From positions 372,001-436,000 of the forward strand of contig NW_024104508.1 of the NCBI RefSeq assembly GCF_003945595.2: 64,000 nucleotides of DNA. Direction: 5' to 3'. Position 1 is the stretch's first letter, and each line of letters opens with the position of its first letter. Under the pieces are notes generated by a model that saw only the letters and a program-made list of their open reading frames with translations, was not told the DNA's origin and searched no databases. Positions 52,233-64,000 of the stretch are shown piece after piece. This DNA comes from Pipra filicauda (taxonomy: Eukaryota; Chordata; Aves; Passeriformes; Pipridae). The position numbers and the translations under genes are program-made.

Positions 52233-53878
52233 TTTCCTTACTTGAACAAAAGTATTTGAAACAGAGTTTGGATCCAACAAGCAAAAGAATGAACTGCAAA
52301 AATGGTCTCTCAGCATGTGTTAGAAACCGTGACAAGATGTGATGAACATATGGGTAGTAGAGTAGTATAGCTACACACTGCACAACTTAGTGCTGTAGCT
52401 CATCAGGTAACCACCACTTATGCAAAGTCCCAGCATCTTTCATGAGAGTGAAACCTCTTGAAGGTTTTTGCCTTGCATGGCATTTTATCATAGCCAAGAA
52501 CTGAGGAGCAATTTCAATTTGGCTTTAAAAAAGAAAAAAGATAAATAACTGCAAACAAAGGAAGTGTATGAAAGCTACATGACAGATAAATGGGACTTTT
52601 ATAATATTGCATATTGTAAAGTTTGCCAGAATGTGTTGAAAGAAGAGTCAGTGTCCTGGTTAAATCACATCCTGCTGCAGCTGTCCAACTGTACAGCTAC
52701 AATATTCATATTAATTCCATTAAACAATTAGAGAATGAAATCCAAAATATTATTACAAGTATGTTGGCTTGGGACAGTCTTTTTTTCAGACTTAATAACA
52801 GATACAGCACTCTCAAATTCAAAGGGTGAAGGATATTCACACCCTGGAGGCCACATAGCAGTTGTCCTATGGAAATCCTACAAAATCTAAACTTTACTAT
52901 ACATTTCTGACAGACATTTTAGAAAAAAAAAAAAAAAAGGAAGGATATTTTGGTAGTTATGGAGCTGGTCTGACATTTAGAGGATCTCAATTTAATTTCT
53001 GTGTCTGCCAGACTTCCCTTCATAATTCCAGGCAAAGTAAATAGCTTTCCTTTCCCTAGTTTCTCGTCCTTAAAATGGGAAAGACCGTTTAAGTATCTGA
53101 GTCATGCAAGTTTTAAAAGAGGAAAAAAATATTCTTTTTTTCTGTCTTTTTATTTGTTCCTCAGGTAGAAATTCACCTAAAAGCTCCTTCTTCCACAGGT
53201 CTTGATTGTATTCTGCTTATTTCTTGAAATCAACAAAACACTATTTATAGGTAACACACCTTATATGTTGCAGGTCTTTATGTCATTGGAGAGCCTTCTA
53301 TTTTAAAAATCCTTCTCTGTGATAAGACAAGATATAGAAGAACAAACACAGAGGGAGTTAATAAACAAAATTCATTCATGGCTCATTACTTCAAATAACT
53401 TTGCTATATAAATAGTCTACTCATCTAATAATGGCCTCAATTAACATTTAATTATCACACAATGCATTTGTAATGTACTGAAGGCATTTAAAGTTCTGCA
53501 TGAATATCACTATTGTTGCCGTACTAGAAGTGCCATAACTTACAAGAGAAGTACAGACATACTTTCCACTTGATTAAAAATTTTCTAGTCTTTTCCCACC
53601 CTCCTTCTCTATTAGGTATCCTTGTCTTAGAAGGATTGAAAGAAAAGACACTTTACTATATGTGGAAGCTCTCAACCTGCTGGCTGATGATGACCATCAG
53701 CCTTGCTTTTGAAATCCTTAAGTACACTAGTGCAGCACTGCTACAGAGGAGAAAGAGGTCCCTGTGATTTTGTTGAGAAAGTAAGTGATGAGAACTCACT
53801 GTGTAAGTGCATGAGTCAATCCTTTTTACAAGGTAGAACAAAACAAGTTTTCCAGAGATAACCCTGCTCCCATTAGCT

Positions 53879-53914
53879 AAAAAAAAAAACAAAAACAAAA
53901 ACAAAAACAAAAAC
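53879..53914 (+). repeat. (AAAAAC)n simple repeat
   Basis: Five near-perfect AAAAAC units follow a short A-run. It is a minor hexanucleotide microsatellite. Confidence 0.92.
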
Positions 53915-54505
53915 ACTTGAGGACAAGACCAAAGCAACAGTGGAAGACTTCCTGACATTACGTGGATATTCCAACAGCAGCGTGCACTACAAGAATGGCT
54001 GTGATACTTGGAACTTGGTAGATCTAAACGTGGTGAAAGCCCTACCCTCACTCCTCTATCTTATTGTTTTCCAAGCTAATGCATTCTTCTCTGGCACAGA
54101 AAATTCAGAAGTTAACTGTGAAAGAGTATCTTTCTAATGTGATTGCTTTTATCCTGCAACACAATAACCGAATATTGATGACACAATAACTCACTCAATT
54201 ACTCAAACACCAATAAAACACATTCTAACAATGACTTCCACATTCATGGTGTCATTGTAGCAAGTGACTCGAGTACACACAGGTAAATTTGTCCCATGAG
54301 TTTGACCTGAATCCTAATGAAATTAACTGCTAGAAGAAAACAAGCCAGTACAAGCCACCAGCTTTCAAAGCATGCTGCAAAACCTGCTGAAAAAGTCAAC
54401 ACGTGCTTCCCCTAGAAGACAGAAAGGAGGAAGGCCAGAAAGCTCCTGGAAATCTAAAATGGACCTCATTGTGCTTTGATAGTGAAGTGATGGAATAAAT
54501 AAATT

Positions 54506-54523
54506 AAAAAAAAAAAAAAAAAA
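54506..54523 (+). repeat. Poly(A) run of 18 after overlapping AATAAA signals
   Basis: The run is preceded immediately by 'aataaataaatt', so it looks like the 3' end of a polyadenylated, retroposed transcript or an old A-rich tail. Upstream sequence (54400-54495) is not recognised as any gene, and no target-site duplication is evident. Confidence 0.75.
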
Positions 54524-54641
54524 GAGCTAGCATAAGACAGAGATCTAAATATAAAATCCTGCCAACACCCATTATCCTCAAAACATATTTTAGGTCATGA
54601 TAGGACTTCTGCCTGTGGGTTCATCTAAGGACCACAGGCAG

Positions 54642-54691
54642 AAATAATTCAAGAAATATGAAAAGAAAATAATTCAAGAAAAATGAAATAT
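54642..54691 (+). repeat. Tandem duplication, 2 x 25 bp
   Basis: Units 54642-54666 and 54667-54691 both begin 'aaataattcaagaaa' and diverge toward their ends. Just upstream, 'gcctgtgg' (54611-54618) and 'ccacaggc' (54632-54639) form a perfect 8-bp inverted repeat. Confidence 0.8.
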
Positions 54692-55180
54692 GCAAAAAAT
54701 AAAGCTGCTTCTCAGCTATTATTTTCCTCACAAGTATTGTCTTATTTTAAATTTATTGTTAATACAGTATGTTAGCAGTTGTCCTTAATAAGCACTGCAT
54801 ACCTCGAAGAAAACTGCATACACTGACAAAGATGCTTCTAGTTTTGCACAACACATGGCTTTTTTATACGGTATGTTCTCACTTGAAAACTACTCCCTCA
54901 CAAAATGAAAATTCAGCAGAATCTCTAATAGCTTTCATATTTCAGTCTAATAGGTAGCATGGCATTGCACTGCCACCCACCTTTGCTACAATATTGCACA
55001 GCACATTTAACAGACATTTGCTTCCTTCACTCAGTCCTTATGTGCAGCTTCTGCAGGACCTTAGTATTAGCATTTAACAGAGTCTATGAGCATAAAGCAC
55101 ATTTATGAACACCTACTAGAACATTTTATTTGCCTTAAGAGTTTTATTATAACTGTTAAATTTTCTTGCTATGCTTTATG

Positions 55181-55241
55181 GGCCAAATCATGGTCCAGTT
55201 TTAGCCTCAACTGCCATTGACTTCAACAGGAAGCAGATTTT
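55181..55241 (+). repeat. Degenerate ancient interspersed repeat fragment
   Basis: 'gggccaaatcatggtcc', 'tgccattgacttcaacagg' and 'aagcagattt' are in the order seen in the related traces at 5471-5535 and 12676-12725. The boundaries are approximate. Confidence 0.5.
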
Positions 55242-57294
55242 ATTGTATGTGGGTTTCCATATGAAATCAATACAGTTTTAAACAAAATGGGATCACTGGT
55301 AAGCACAATAGTAGATAGAAAAAACTGGTACATAGCAGTTTTAAAAACCCACTGAACCCAGTCTTCAAATGCTATTAAAAACAATTAAAATAAATCCCAC
55401 ACTCACAAGTCTGTAACCTTCACACTGCAATACAAAACCTGACTGACTCTGAGACCAGAAGTACAAGGTATGCAGGTATCCCACCCACAAATGGCTTGGT
55501 GGGATGTATTACCATCAACTACTCCCTCTCAGATCACTCTCTAATGCTGCTGTCACCAAAATTTGGTCCTCTGTATTAAAGCCATCAAAGGCCACAATGC
55601 AGCCATGTCAGCATCAGTCTGCTTCCCTGACACATCCAGACAGCCACAGCCCTCTTCAACAGTACAAGACAGGCTGGAACAAACTGTGCAGAGCCAGAAG
55701 TCGTAGTTGGGGAACAACAATCCAAGCTAGATGTTGCAGAGGAAGCCATGCCCTGAGTCTGACTGTTCTGAAGATATTCTCTACAACTGTTCCTCTTTGA
55801 CAGTTTTACCATTATTACTGAAGATGTTCATAACACCCCTATGAAACTGAATGAAACTACACAGAAACAAGCAACACAGCTCCTCATAGGTTAGAAAAAG
55901 AGAATAACAGAGGACTCCAGGAAGTCTAAATGGAACTCGTTTAAGAAAATTTGATCTCATTTGAAAATACATAGAGTTTACTTCGACCATTGCTTTAACA
56001 GTCCAAAAATAGTAAGATAAGACAGCTAGAAAACAATAGGCAATATGGCAATGCCACATCTGTTTCACAAAAGCGTGACAGTAGATGCTCGATTCAATGC
56101 ATACTATTAAGCCCCCCAAAATTTAAGCAATTATCAAAATGAAATTATAGACACAATGATGAATGATGACAAATGAAATGTTAACAGATCTAGCACCATA
56201 CAAAAAAAAAAAAATTGATTTTCTCTGATTACTGCTTAGGTGATAAGGGTGTATGAGGTCCTAGTTGCCTGCTTGCTCTAGATTTTATTAATGCTCCAAT
56301 ATCAGACACCCAATTTGGAAATCAATGCTTACTTCATCATTTTTCTCTGAAGGATCCTATTATTCACAATTGATTTAACAGAAATGAAAGGCTTACCATT
56401 AACAAGACCCAGCTGCTGACACTTCTCAGATGAATTATTGAACTTCTGAAAGTGAATTAACTTAACCATCAGCAAGACTTATTGTCTGATGTTTCTTATA
56501 CCAAAGTAAGTATATTTATAATTATAGAACCAAGTAGTAGAAAGTAGCTTCTTTGCCACCTCCTTCAACACCACCATATACACCAAGTAAAAACTAAGCT
56601 TTGTAAAGGTACAAATATGAGTTATGCGCCAAATCCAGTAAGTCTCCAGTTACAGCTTAGTCTCTAACTGCCTTTTTACACCCTGAATCTTCATCTTCTT
56701 CCTAAAACTCATAGATACTGGAAATTTCAGGCTTCAGAAAAAGAAAATCCAATTTATGGCAAGTTACATCTTCCGTCAATGAGATTACTACAGTCAAGGA
56801 TCCCTAGGGCTGACCATGTCCTGCCAGAAAGCCTACAGAAGACTATTATTAATTCCCTTTAGGTATAAAATGAAGATCCATCTTATGAATTGAGAAAAAA
56901 GTAGCAAATATTAGACAATTTCAAGCAGAAGTAGTACTACGATTCCATCCCAAAAGCAGTGTAAATGTACAAAACAGAAAGCCTATGTTTAAAACTTGCT
57001 ACCTGAGCAAAGGGGCTATCTGCTCAGAACATATATCCATCATGCCCATTTTCCATGTCTAAGAAGGACTATGCATCGCCCAAGGTGAATTCAGTTCCTC
57101 AAATAAGAGCTTTTGCTCTGCAGATTACAAACTGATCAGAGGTTTGGTACTCGGAAACAACAGGTTTGGAAGGGCAGTCCATCAGACCGGCCCCTGTTTT
57201 ATAATCCTATGAATTATCAACTTCACCCTCAAACGGTACCCTAGCGGGTACACTGCTAATAATGCTCTTTACAAATCATCATTGAGAAGTGACG

Positions 57295-57336
57295 ATAAAA
57301 ACCTTGAATGTCACCATAAAAACCTTGAATGTCACT
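57295..57336 (+). repeat. Tandem duplication, 2 x 21 bp
   Basis: Units 57295-57315 and 57316-57336 both read 'ataaaaaccttgaatgtcac' plus one variable base. The bases just before the first unit ('gtgacg') resemble a decayed third unit end. Confidence 0.92.
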
Positions 57337-58628
57337 ATAACACTGCTCAGCTACACTGATCTACAAACAACTTACTGTCAAGTGCACAGAGGGTTGTGCT
57401 AAGCAATATACTATCCTTCAGCCAGGGACAGCAGGACCACAGCTGCCTGGTGATGCATTGAGAACAACTGTTCAGTTGTCAAAACAAGTGAACATTTCAG
57501 GTTTTACTAGATTTTTTTCTAATCTGTACTATCTGGCTGAATATGCTTTCAAAATGCTAGAATGGCAACTGCTTTCTCATCCTCGCAGAGCTCAGCTCAA
57601 TTATACTTACCTCTGGCAACTGCTCTGAACACTTAAGCTCAAGACCAAGTTAAGACTCCAGGTAAAACACTCAGGAAGTCTTCTGAATTAATAACATAAT
57701 TTTTTGCCTCCTTTTTATTGTGGAATGGTGAGATAACATATCTGTTCTGTCTTTTTCACACAAGCTGAAAGTCAACAACTGTCCAAAATCACTAGAGCCT
57801 CTTCTCAAAGCCCTCAATGGATTTGAGTGCTTTCACACTGCTGGAGGCAAAACACCTGGGCCTTTTCTTACCAGGGTTAGTATCTGAGGAAGGTACTCCT
57901 AGAGCAAACCAATCACTTCTTGAATACTGTATTTCTCCTTCCCAACCCTCTCCATCTGTTTTAACCCCTATCTTACTGGAACTAACTTTAAAATTCTGCT
58001 TTGGTCATTGGACAAACACTTTAAAAATTAAAGAAAATGGAAAGGAAAGAAGACTGACAGACAGAGCCTCCAAGCTCCTACATCTTACCATATTGAAAAA
58101 ACAGACAAAAATAACATAATTATGATTGTTTTAAAAATATTCAGGTGCCCAATTTTTTTGGTCTGCCTCTTCTCTGCAGAATAGCACTTTTGAAATGGAA
58201 GCTGGTTGGCCATAACTTAAATCTGGTTAAATTTGGTATCTGCATAAAACATATCTCAGCAAGTAGGTTATAACTACTTTTTTAAAAAAGACATGGACAT
58301 TGGCAGATTTCCTGCCTTTTTTACACTCATTTCTTCCAGTGTTTCCCACATTGCAAAATAACTCTTAATGCTATAAAGACAGAGCAGATTGCAAAATTGG
58401 TCCTAGCGGTTCCAATGGGAGTAACGTGGTCAGAATTTGGCATTCAATGAAGTTTCCATTTCTACATAGGTTTCATTTATTTTTCAGTTTAAAAATAAGA
58501 CCATATTTTGGCATGTAACTAGAGCTGCTCCTACAACTCAAAAGAAATAACACTGCTGGCAAGCCTCAAAGCTGTTCCGAGACAAACTGTGTTGGCAGAA
58601 CTTTTTCTAAAAGTTCTTTTTGACTAGA

Positions 58629-58685
58629 GGCAGAATTCAACACCAGCATAAATGGGAGAAACTTCACTGAAAACAGTTATGTTAC
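58629..58685 (+). repeat. Degenerate ancient interspersed repeat fragment
   Basis: 'ggcagaattcaacaccagc', 'gggagaaacttcactgaaaa' and 'gttatgttac' fit the dispersed family seen at 5471-5535. A further trace with 'ttccaatgggagtaacgtgg' lies about 200 bases upstream (58405-58446). Confidence 0.35.
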
Positions 58686-60054
58686 ACAAAGTTTATGTAA
58701 TGCAAATATATTTAGCTGACATGGAATTTAAAGTCTGATGAACGGATTCTGTTTATCTTCTACATGTACATAATAGCTTAGCACCAAACTCTATAATCAT
58801 TCTTCTGTGAATACTGTTCTTCCTCCTACAGAAATGGTACTGTGCTATTTACAAAGTACGCGGCCATGCCACACTGTTTTTAACATAAGTTATCCAATTA
58901 GGATGTGATCAAATTGAAGTTGCAAGATCTATATTTCTGCATCAATTACAGGCGCAGAAGAAAATAACATAAATCTGACATTTCACAACTTTTGAGGGTT
59001 TGATTTTGCAACCTACTTTCTAAAATACCTTTTTTGCATGACATACCCAAGGCTTTTTCAGAGCATGAATGTGTTAACCAATGTGCAGCAGTGCTTTGAC
59101 AACACAGATCACAGCAAGATTTGATTCTCAACTCCACCACAGCACAGACAATGATAAAACCATTCAGGTACCCTAACAAAGGTGTCCATGCCCTTGAATA
59201 TCCAGGATATAGCTGGATGATGGATGTGAAAAAAGTACTTACAAGGAAACCTGCACTATTTTAGATCAGCTGTTAAAAGCAACTGAATTGCCAGAGAGAG
59301 AGAAAAAGCTGTGTGACAGTGATATCAGGTTGCTGAGGTAAGCTTAGGGGTTTGAGGAAAGGGTCACAGTAACGCCCTCTTTTTTTACCTCCTTCCTGGG
59401 AAATGCAGATTGTGCTTGTTGTGAAAGCAGAGTGGGCAACAGGAGCATTAAATCAGCTACTGCAGGTAGGCTTCAGCAGATAAATGGAAGCATAGTAACT
59501 GAAAATCTAACACTTTGCAAAAGATAGTGTTCCTTCCCTTCTTTAGTGGTTGTGTGATCCCAGATTTGGGAAGCTAACAGTTTTGCCAAGGTGACTCCTT
59601 TTTCCTGAGGAAAAGATAACCTGATTTTTAGATTTTCATTTCTTTAACACATCCATATCTTAAGATTAAGAACTTAAATTTTAATTTCATTGATTTAGAA
59701 AAGAAAAAGGCATTTTCGTTGTTTGAGAATTATCATCTTCTCTAATATTGAGATCTGCTACAAACAAAGGAGGTGAGAGACCAACTGAAATTCTAAATCC
59801 AAGTTCTAAGCACATCTTGCTTACCCTACATTTGACTTGACCTTAAATGTAGTTGTTTGAGTATTGCATTGAAAATCTTCAGTGTTTTGTTTGCCTTTTT
59901 TCGTCAAACTGTGTTTTTTTAACCTGTTATACTGTTACTAAAGAAACAAATGACAAAGAAACGTAGACTGGATTTATTTACCTGAAGATCCTTAAGAACT
60001 TGTATCCAATGTACCATAACTCATGAACTGCTTCAAATAATCCAACTAAGCACA

Positions 60055-60106
60055 TGGACTAGATGACCTTTAAAGGTCCTTTCCAACTCAAACTATTCTA
60101 TTATTC
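60055..60106 (+). mobile_element. CR1 LINE 3' terminal fragment
   Basis: 'ggactagatgacctttaaag' followed by 'gtcctttccaactcaaac' and 'tattctattattc' is the last 50 bp or so of a CR1 element in plus orientation. No coding portion remains; the copy is severely 5'-truncated. Confidence 0.8.
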
Positions 60107-61744
60107 GCAACACTTGACTGTAAAAGTCAGTCTGCCTACATATAAAGTACCTTTTCAATAAAATGTAACAGTTAATATGTTTATTGACTTAAAACAATTC
60201 AACAAAAAGAAAGCTGTGGTGATACTTATGCTCACACCACAAATTAATACAATTAATATGACCACCAGTGTAATTAATACATTGACCAGATAAGTAGAGT
60301 TAGAGCTTCAAATCAACCAGAGCTCTCACTGAGAATAAGTTACACAAAATTTGAAGTGTAGTTTGCCTATAAATTGGTGTCACAAAAATCATCAGATCTT
60401 CAGAAATGTAGGGTCAATTTGCTACCAACTATAGGAAGACATATTATATATCTTTTTATTTCCACTGTAGAAATAATGTACTACAGGTATTTCAGAAAGA
60501 CTTTGATTTTTGAAAACAAGCACACTCTTTCCATACATTACTAAGTCTAGCAGAGCACACTTTTATTTAGGCTAAATCATGCCTTACAGGACACGGTTAG
60601 GAGTAGGAAAGGAGGACATGCAAGTGGCACTTCAGACATATTGCCAGTGCAAAGCTGCCAAAAGCACACAGCGGGGAGCATGTTTTGGCTATCATGAGCA
60701 GAATAAGCATGCACTCCTTAACCACTGCCAGCTGGCATTTGTTTCCAAATACAGAATGCTCACTAGGCAGTTTGGAGACTGGACATACTCCTAACTTTAA
60801 CTATACTCCCATAAAAATGCGTTGCTGAGATACCTCATTAACCATGCCTGTCTCCTAGCTGACTGCCAAACAAGAAAGACTGAATGACACAGAAAAATCA
60901 TACATTTCTTCCTATGCACAAAAAAGTACTTAAAGTATATCCTAACATACTCTAGCGCTTACAGCAAGAGAGATTTTAAGAGCGTTGGAAGAAACTTCTG
61001 CCAGCACTTCAAAAAGAAGAAATACTGTCACTCTCTATTATACATAGATAGAAAAAGTGAAATCCAGAGACACAGAGTACCAAGAAAACACAGCAATGAA
61101 CAGAAAGAGTGGCTAGCATTGTGATTATAAACTATCATGTTTAATACAACCTCTAGCAATCCTCACAACAGACGCTCCCTGCTTTATGTGCCGGGGCAGA
61201 TTTGTGGGTAGAAGATTAATGTCCCCCTCCATCTGCTAATGACTATATAGGTCCCCTGGGCCTTGCATCAAGGGTACTTTGCCCTTAGGATGAAACAAAA
61301 AATGGGAATTTGTGTTCATTGCTACATGGGTTTCCTATTTCCAGCAACACTCACAATTGCTAAATGTGTATTATTTCAACTTTATCTAATGAAAATGGAT
61401 TTTATCATGGTAGTTCAAGTGTGATTCCAAGTGGATTTTCAAAGACATCAGTTAAAAGGAGAACAAACAAACAAGGGGACACTTTTCACTTTCAAAGTGC
61501 TTTCCTGACACACACAGCCTGCATCGGTATTTGTCCTGTAAGCGCTCTATTCATTAACTTTTCACTATAGTTTCAAAGTGACTTCACTCTTTTGGATTTC
61601 CCTTTCTCTATTGCTGACAGCCTGCTGTTATAGACCAAGCAACTTGGAGAGGAGAAATGTATCAGAGACTGCCATGCAAAGGAGAGGGCGCTAATTAAAG
61701 TCTTCATTTCCTTCAGAGGATTCTGTAAGTGGATTTTAACTTAC

Positions 61745-61840
61745 CCCTGTTAACTGTACCTTTGCTCCTGAGAACTGGAGGCAAGTCAGATGGAGCTTGA
61801 TACCAGCATAGTCTGCATGGACATAAGCCAGTTTGACATC
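61745..61840 (-). other. Exon-like segment, unidentified
   Basis: On the minus strand a good polypyrimidine tract and acceptor (ctttccctgtattcttccag) precede 96 bases that are fully open in one frame (DVKLAYVHADYAGIKLHL, then TCLQFSGAK). Two alternative donors close it: aaag/gtacag after 81 bases and aggg/gtaagt after 96 bases, both keeping phase. I do not recognise the protein. No neighbouring exon with matching phase was confirmed; the upstream candidate at 62001-62098 ends in a stop. It may be a real internal exon or a pseudo-exon. Confidence 0.25.
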
Positions 61841-62000
61841 CTGGAAGAATACAGGGAAAGAGCAGTTACAAAGTAAAGTTCTGAAGGAGTAAGGCAAACA
61901 TACTCATCACCAGAACAATGATTCTCAGGGCAAAATCAGAGGATCTTAGTGTTATTTCCAATATCCACAAATGAGAAATCAAAACCAGAGCGTTTCTTCA

Positions 62001-62098
62001 CTAAAGTCTCCGAATGTGGTGTCTCAGGTTCATGATGTGCTTCCTTTCTTCCTTTTCCCACCCCTCAATTGCAACATTAACCTCCTCATCAGTTTCAT
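62001..62098 (-). other. Exon-like segment ending in a stop, unidentified
   Basis: On the minus strand an acceptor-like 'atttcttccttcag' is followed by 98 bases. Entered in phase 1 after a G, these read DETDEEVNVAIEGWEKEE, then RKHIMNLRHHIRRL and a TAG stop at 62003-62001. The charged, helix-like composition differs from the hydrophobic translations usual in this AT-rich DNA, so it could be a terminal coding exon. I know no protein with this C-terminus, and no AATAAA was seen close downstream. The frame starting at the ATG itself stops after about 22 codons. Confidence 0.25.
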
Positions 62099-63060
62099 CT
62101 GAAGGAAGAAATAGTTGTCCATGCCAAAATTCCCTATGAGCACCCAAGGGAATTCCAGGGACAGTCAACGGTGTTTACATTATCACTAAGCACATGTAAT
62201 TAACTTCCCCCAGTTTACCCAACTTAACTTTGAACGAAGCTGCAACACCTTTGCATCTGAACCATCAACACAAGAAAATTCTACCCCCTTTTTAAGAACA
62301 GGAAATGTGATTTCAGTAACATGGCCTCTACCAATCATTTTGATCTAACTGGGCACTGTTTCTGTCAACTCATTCCTGCCTAACAAGAAAAGCAGGACAA
62401 GAGAGAAAGTAGTCAAGAGGGGAAAAGAGAAAAATGAAAGGAATTGCTCTGTACTGCCTTTCCTCATTTTCAGCAGAGAACTGCCTGGTCTCAGATTCTA
62501 CCAGAGTGCAGAAACCTCAGCCAAAAAAGACAATTTTTTCTCTCTCCCATCAGTAGCAGTACAAAACAATGAATGTTAAACTAAAAAAGTGGTCTGTCTG
62601 TCCAGTCCTGAGTACTCATAATATTGCTTTGAAAACACTTCTCTACTGGTTTCCCAAATAAGGAAATACTCTAAATCAAAGATAGACACTTAACATTGTT
62701 AAAATTCATTGTACAATGTAACCAAAAACCCAGCCCGATTTTGTATATATTTTGTTTCCGTATGGCACTTATTAGAATCTATAGAGCTGCTCCTAGATTT
62801 CTCCTCTGAATCTAGTGATATTTGCCCTTTTTCTTATGCTTCCTCAACAACTCATTTCAGCTTTCATTTGAAAATTAATGGAATCTTCTTTTCCTTTAAT
62901 CTGTATACAATGTGGGAAAATATATGCTCAGTATGATTTAAATACATAGAGCAGTTAAAAGGCATTCCAAGTTGCTAATACCTCCTGATTACTAAATCAC
63001 TCTCAGGTCCTTTTGGAAGTCTGACTTAGAGTTGAAAAGCTTGAACCTCAATGTTAAAAT

Positions 63061-63063
<3 letters not shown>

Positions 63064-63092
<29 letters not shown>
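63064..63092 (+). repeat. (AT)n microsatellite
   Basis: About 14 perfect AT units. Perfect arrays of this length are likely to vary in length between individuals. Confidence 0.95.
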
Positions 63093-63097
<5 letters not shown>

Positions 63098-64000
63098 TTA
63101 AGAATACTAAAGATAAGAGTGGGGTTGAAGGAATGTTAGGAGCACAGCAAAAAACTGTAGCTTCCCTTCCCTGCAGGGAGCACAAGATCGCATATCTCCT
63201 GCCTGATACTCTTTCGAGTAACAGCTTACTTTCCTTAATGAGCCTCCTCAATGCCCATCCTGTGGCCTGAACAGGTAGGCAGCCCCTGGAGAGAAAAGCC
63301 TCTGAAGTCTGTGCATCCTACAGAGCATCAACAGCAATCATTCAGTCTTTTATACAAGCCCCTTGTACCTCTGCAGAAAGGCCACACTCAATCTGTTCCC
63401 CAGAGAAAATACAGCAGCCTAAATTGATAATATCTACTTACACTGCTGCTGATTAGATAGATACTGTCTCCAACAGTCTTTCTGAAAAGCTGAACAAGAG
63501 TCTTAACTTTAGGCTTGAATTACAGCTAGCATATCTAACTCAAGTACTGGTAAAAGGCATTTAATATCATTTGTGAAAAAAAACCAGAACCTATCTGTTT
63601 GGAGGAGAAGCAGGGGCATTATTCTTGATACATTCCTTCCTCCTTCTCCTACAAGTGACCACATCTGCACGCATATATACATATATGTCTCACACATGGA
63701 TACAGGATAACAAATACAACTTGTTCTCCACTACTGAATTTTCCAGTTTGAACATAGAGGCATCAACATATAAAGTTCACCCCATTTCAGTGAGATACTG
63801 TTTGAATGAATAATGCTGGCAGAATAACAATTCATGTAACACACATTATTTGGTCATTGCTAACTCAAGGGAAAACTTAAGGCCAAATCCGTGGGGATTT
63901 CTGGTGACATCACTAAGACCTCACACAGATGCCCAAGACAAGTAGGACTGGTATTTTGTCGAACTTAGCACACAGTTCGTTCTGAGAAATACAAAAGGAC

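Larger units (their letters stand above)
52233..60054. other. Non-coding stretch
   Basis: No gene recognised. It includes A-runs (52923-52938, 54506-54523), an AAAAAC array (53879-53914), two small tandem duplications (54642-54691, 57295-57336) and diverged ancient-repeat traces (55181-55241, 58405-58446, 58629-58685). The segment 53380-53545 is AT-rich but of high complexity, with several TAAT and ATTA cores, and could be a conserved non-coding element. Confidence 0.65.
60107..64000. other. Non-coding stretch with two exon-like segments
   Basis: No gene was firmly recognised. Two minus-strand segments with splice-like borders lie at 61745-61840 and 62001-62098. A forward CTCF-like core, 'ggagagggcgct', is at 61681-61692 but matches poorly at its 5' part. 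A TA microsatellite lies at 63064-63092. The remainder shows no repeat or coding signature that I can identify. Confidence 0.6.

Noticed and set aside
57135..57215. Possible CR1-like 3' end ('agtccatcagaccggcccctg' area followed by 'ataatcctatgaatt')
   Set aside because: Only the last few bases resemble a CR1 terminus, and the body does not match any subfamily I can recall.
1..64000. tRNA, rRNA, snRNA, CRISPR arrays, LTR retroviruses, bacterial-type operons
   Set aside because: I looked for the usual conserved words and paired structures (for example U6 start, tRNA B-box with A-box at correct spacing, TG...CA LTR pairs with a primer-binding site) and saw none that held up.

Overview
This window looks like non-coding nuclear DNA from a sauropsid, most probably a bird. 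It is AT-rich, with no operon-like gene packing and no long open reading frames outside transposon remnants. The clearest landmarks are truncated CR1 LINE copies with the 3' ends typical of bird genomes (minus strand at 4891-5350; plus strand at 51807-52232 and 60055-60106). An older CR1/L3-clade tail lies at 17425-17505. No Alu, B1/B2 or other mammal-specific repeat was recognised. The species cannot be named from the sequence alone.

Layout: 1-4890 is single-copy AT-rich DNA with A-rich and G-run simple repeats. 4891-5450 holds a CR1 3' fragment with an intact C-terminal reading frame, abutting a CA-rich tract. 5450-24570 is mostly unique DNA with degenerate ancient-repeat traces, a 38-bp tandem duplication, a CTCF-like site at 16241-16260 and a G-rich tract at 20747-20787. 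24570-25114 is a broken LINE-1-type ORF1 on the minus strand, which is unusual if the host is a bird. 25115-51806 is gene-poor, with A-runs, several short perfect inverted repeats and a second CTCF-like site (30836-30854) pointing toward the first. 51290-51433 is a CpG-bearing patch open on both strands, just before the second CR1 (51807-52232). The rest to 64000 is again intron-like or intergenic, with microsatellites, small tandem duplications, a third CR1 tail, and two exon-like segments on the minus strand at 61745-61840 and 62001-62098.

No protein-coding gene, rRNA, tRNA or CRISPR array could be recognised. The window could be a large intron or an intergenic region. The exon-like segments are offered at low confidence because GT-AG pairs around short open stretches are common by chance in vertebrate introns. 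The observations most worth checking are the L1 ORF1 relic, the three-copy alternating inverted repeat at 43509-43550, the convergent CTCF-like pair, and the dispersed degenerate repeat family built around a 'ttcaatgg'-type core.
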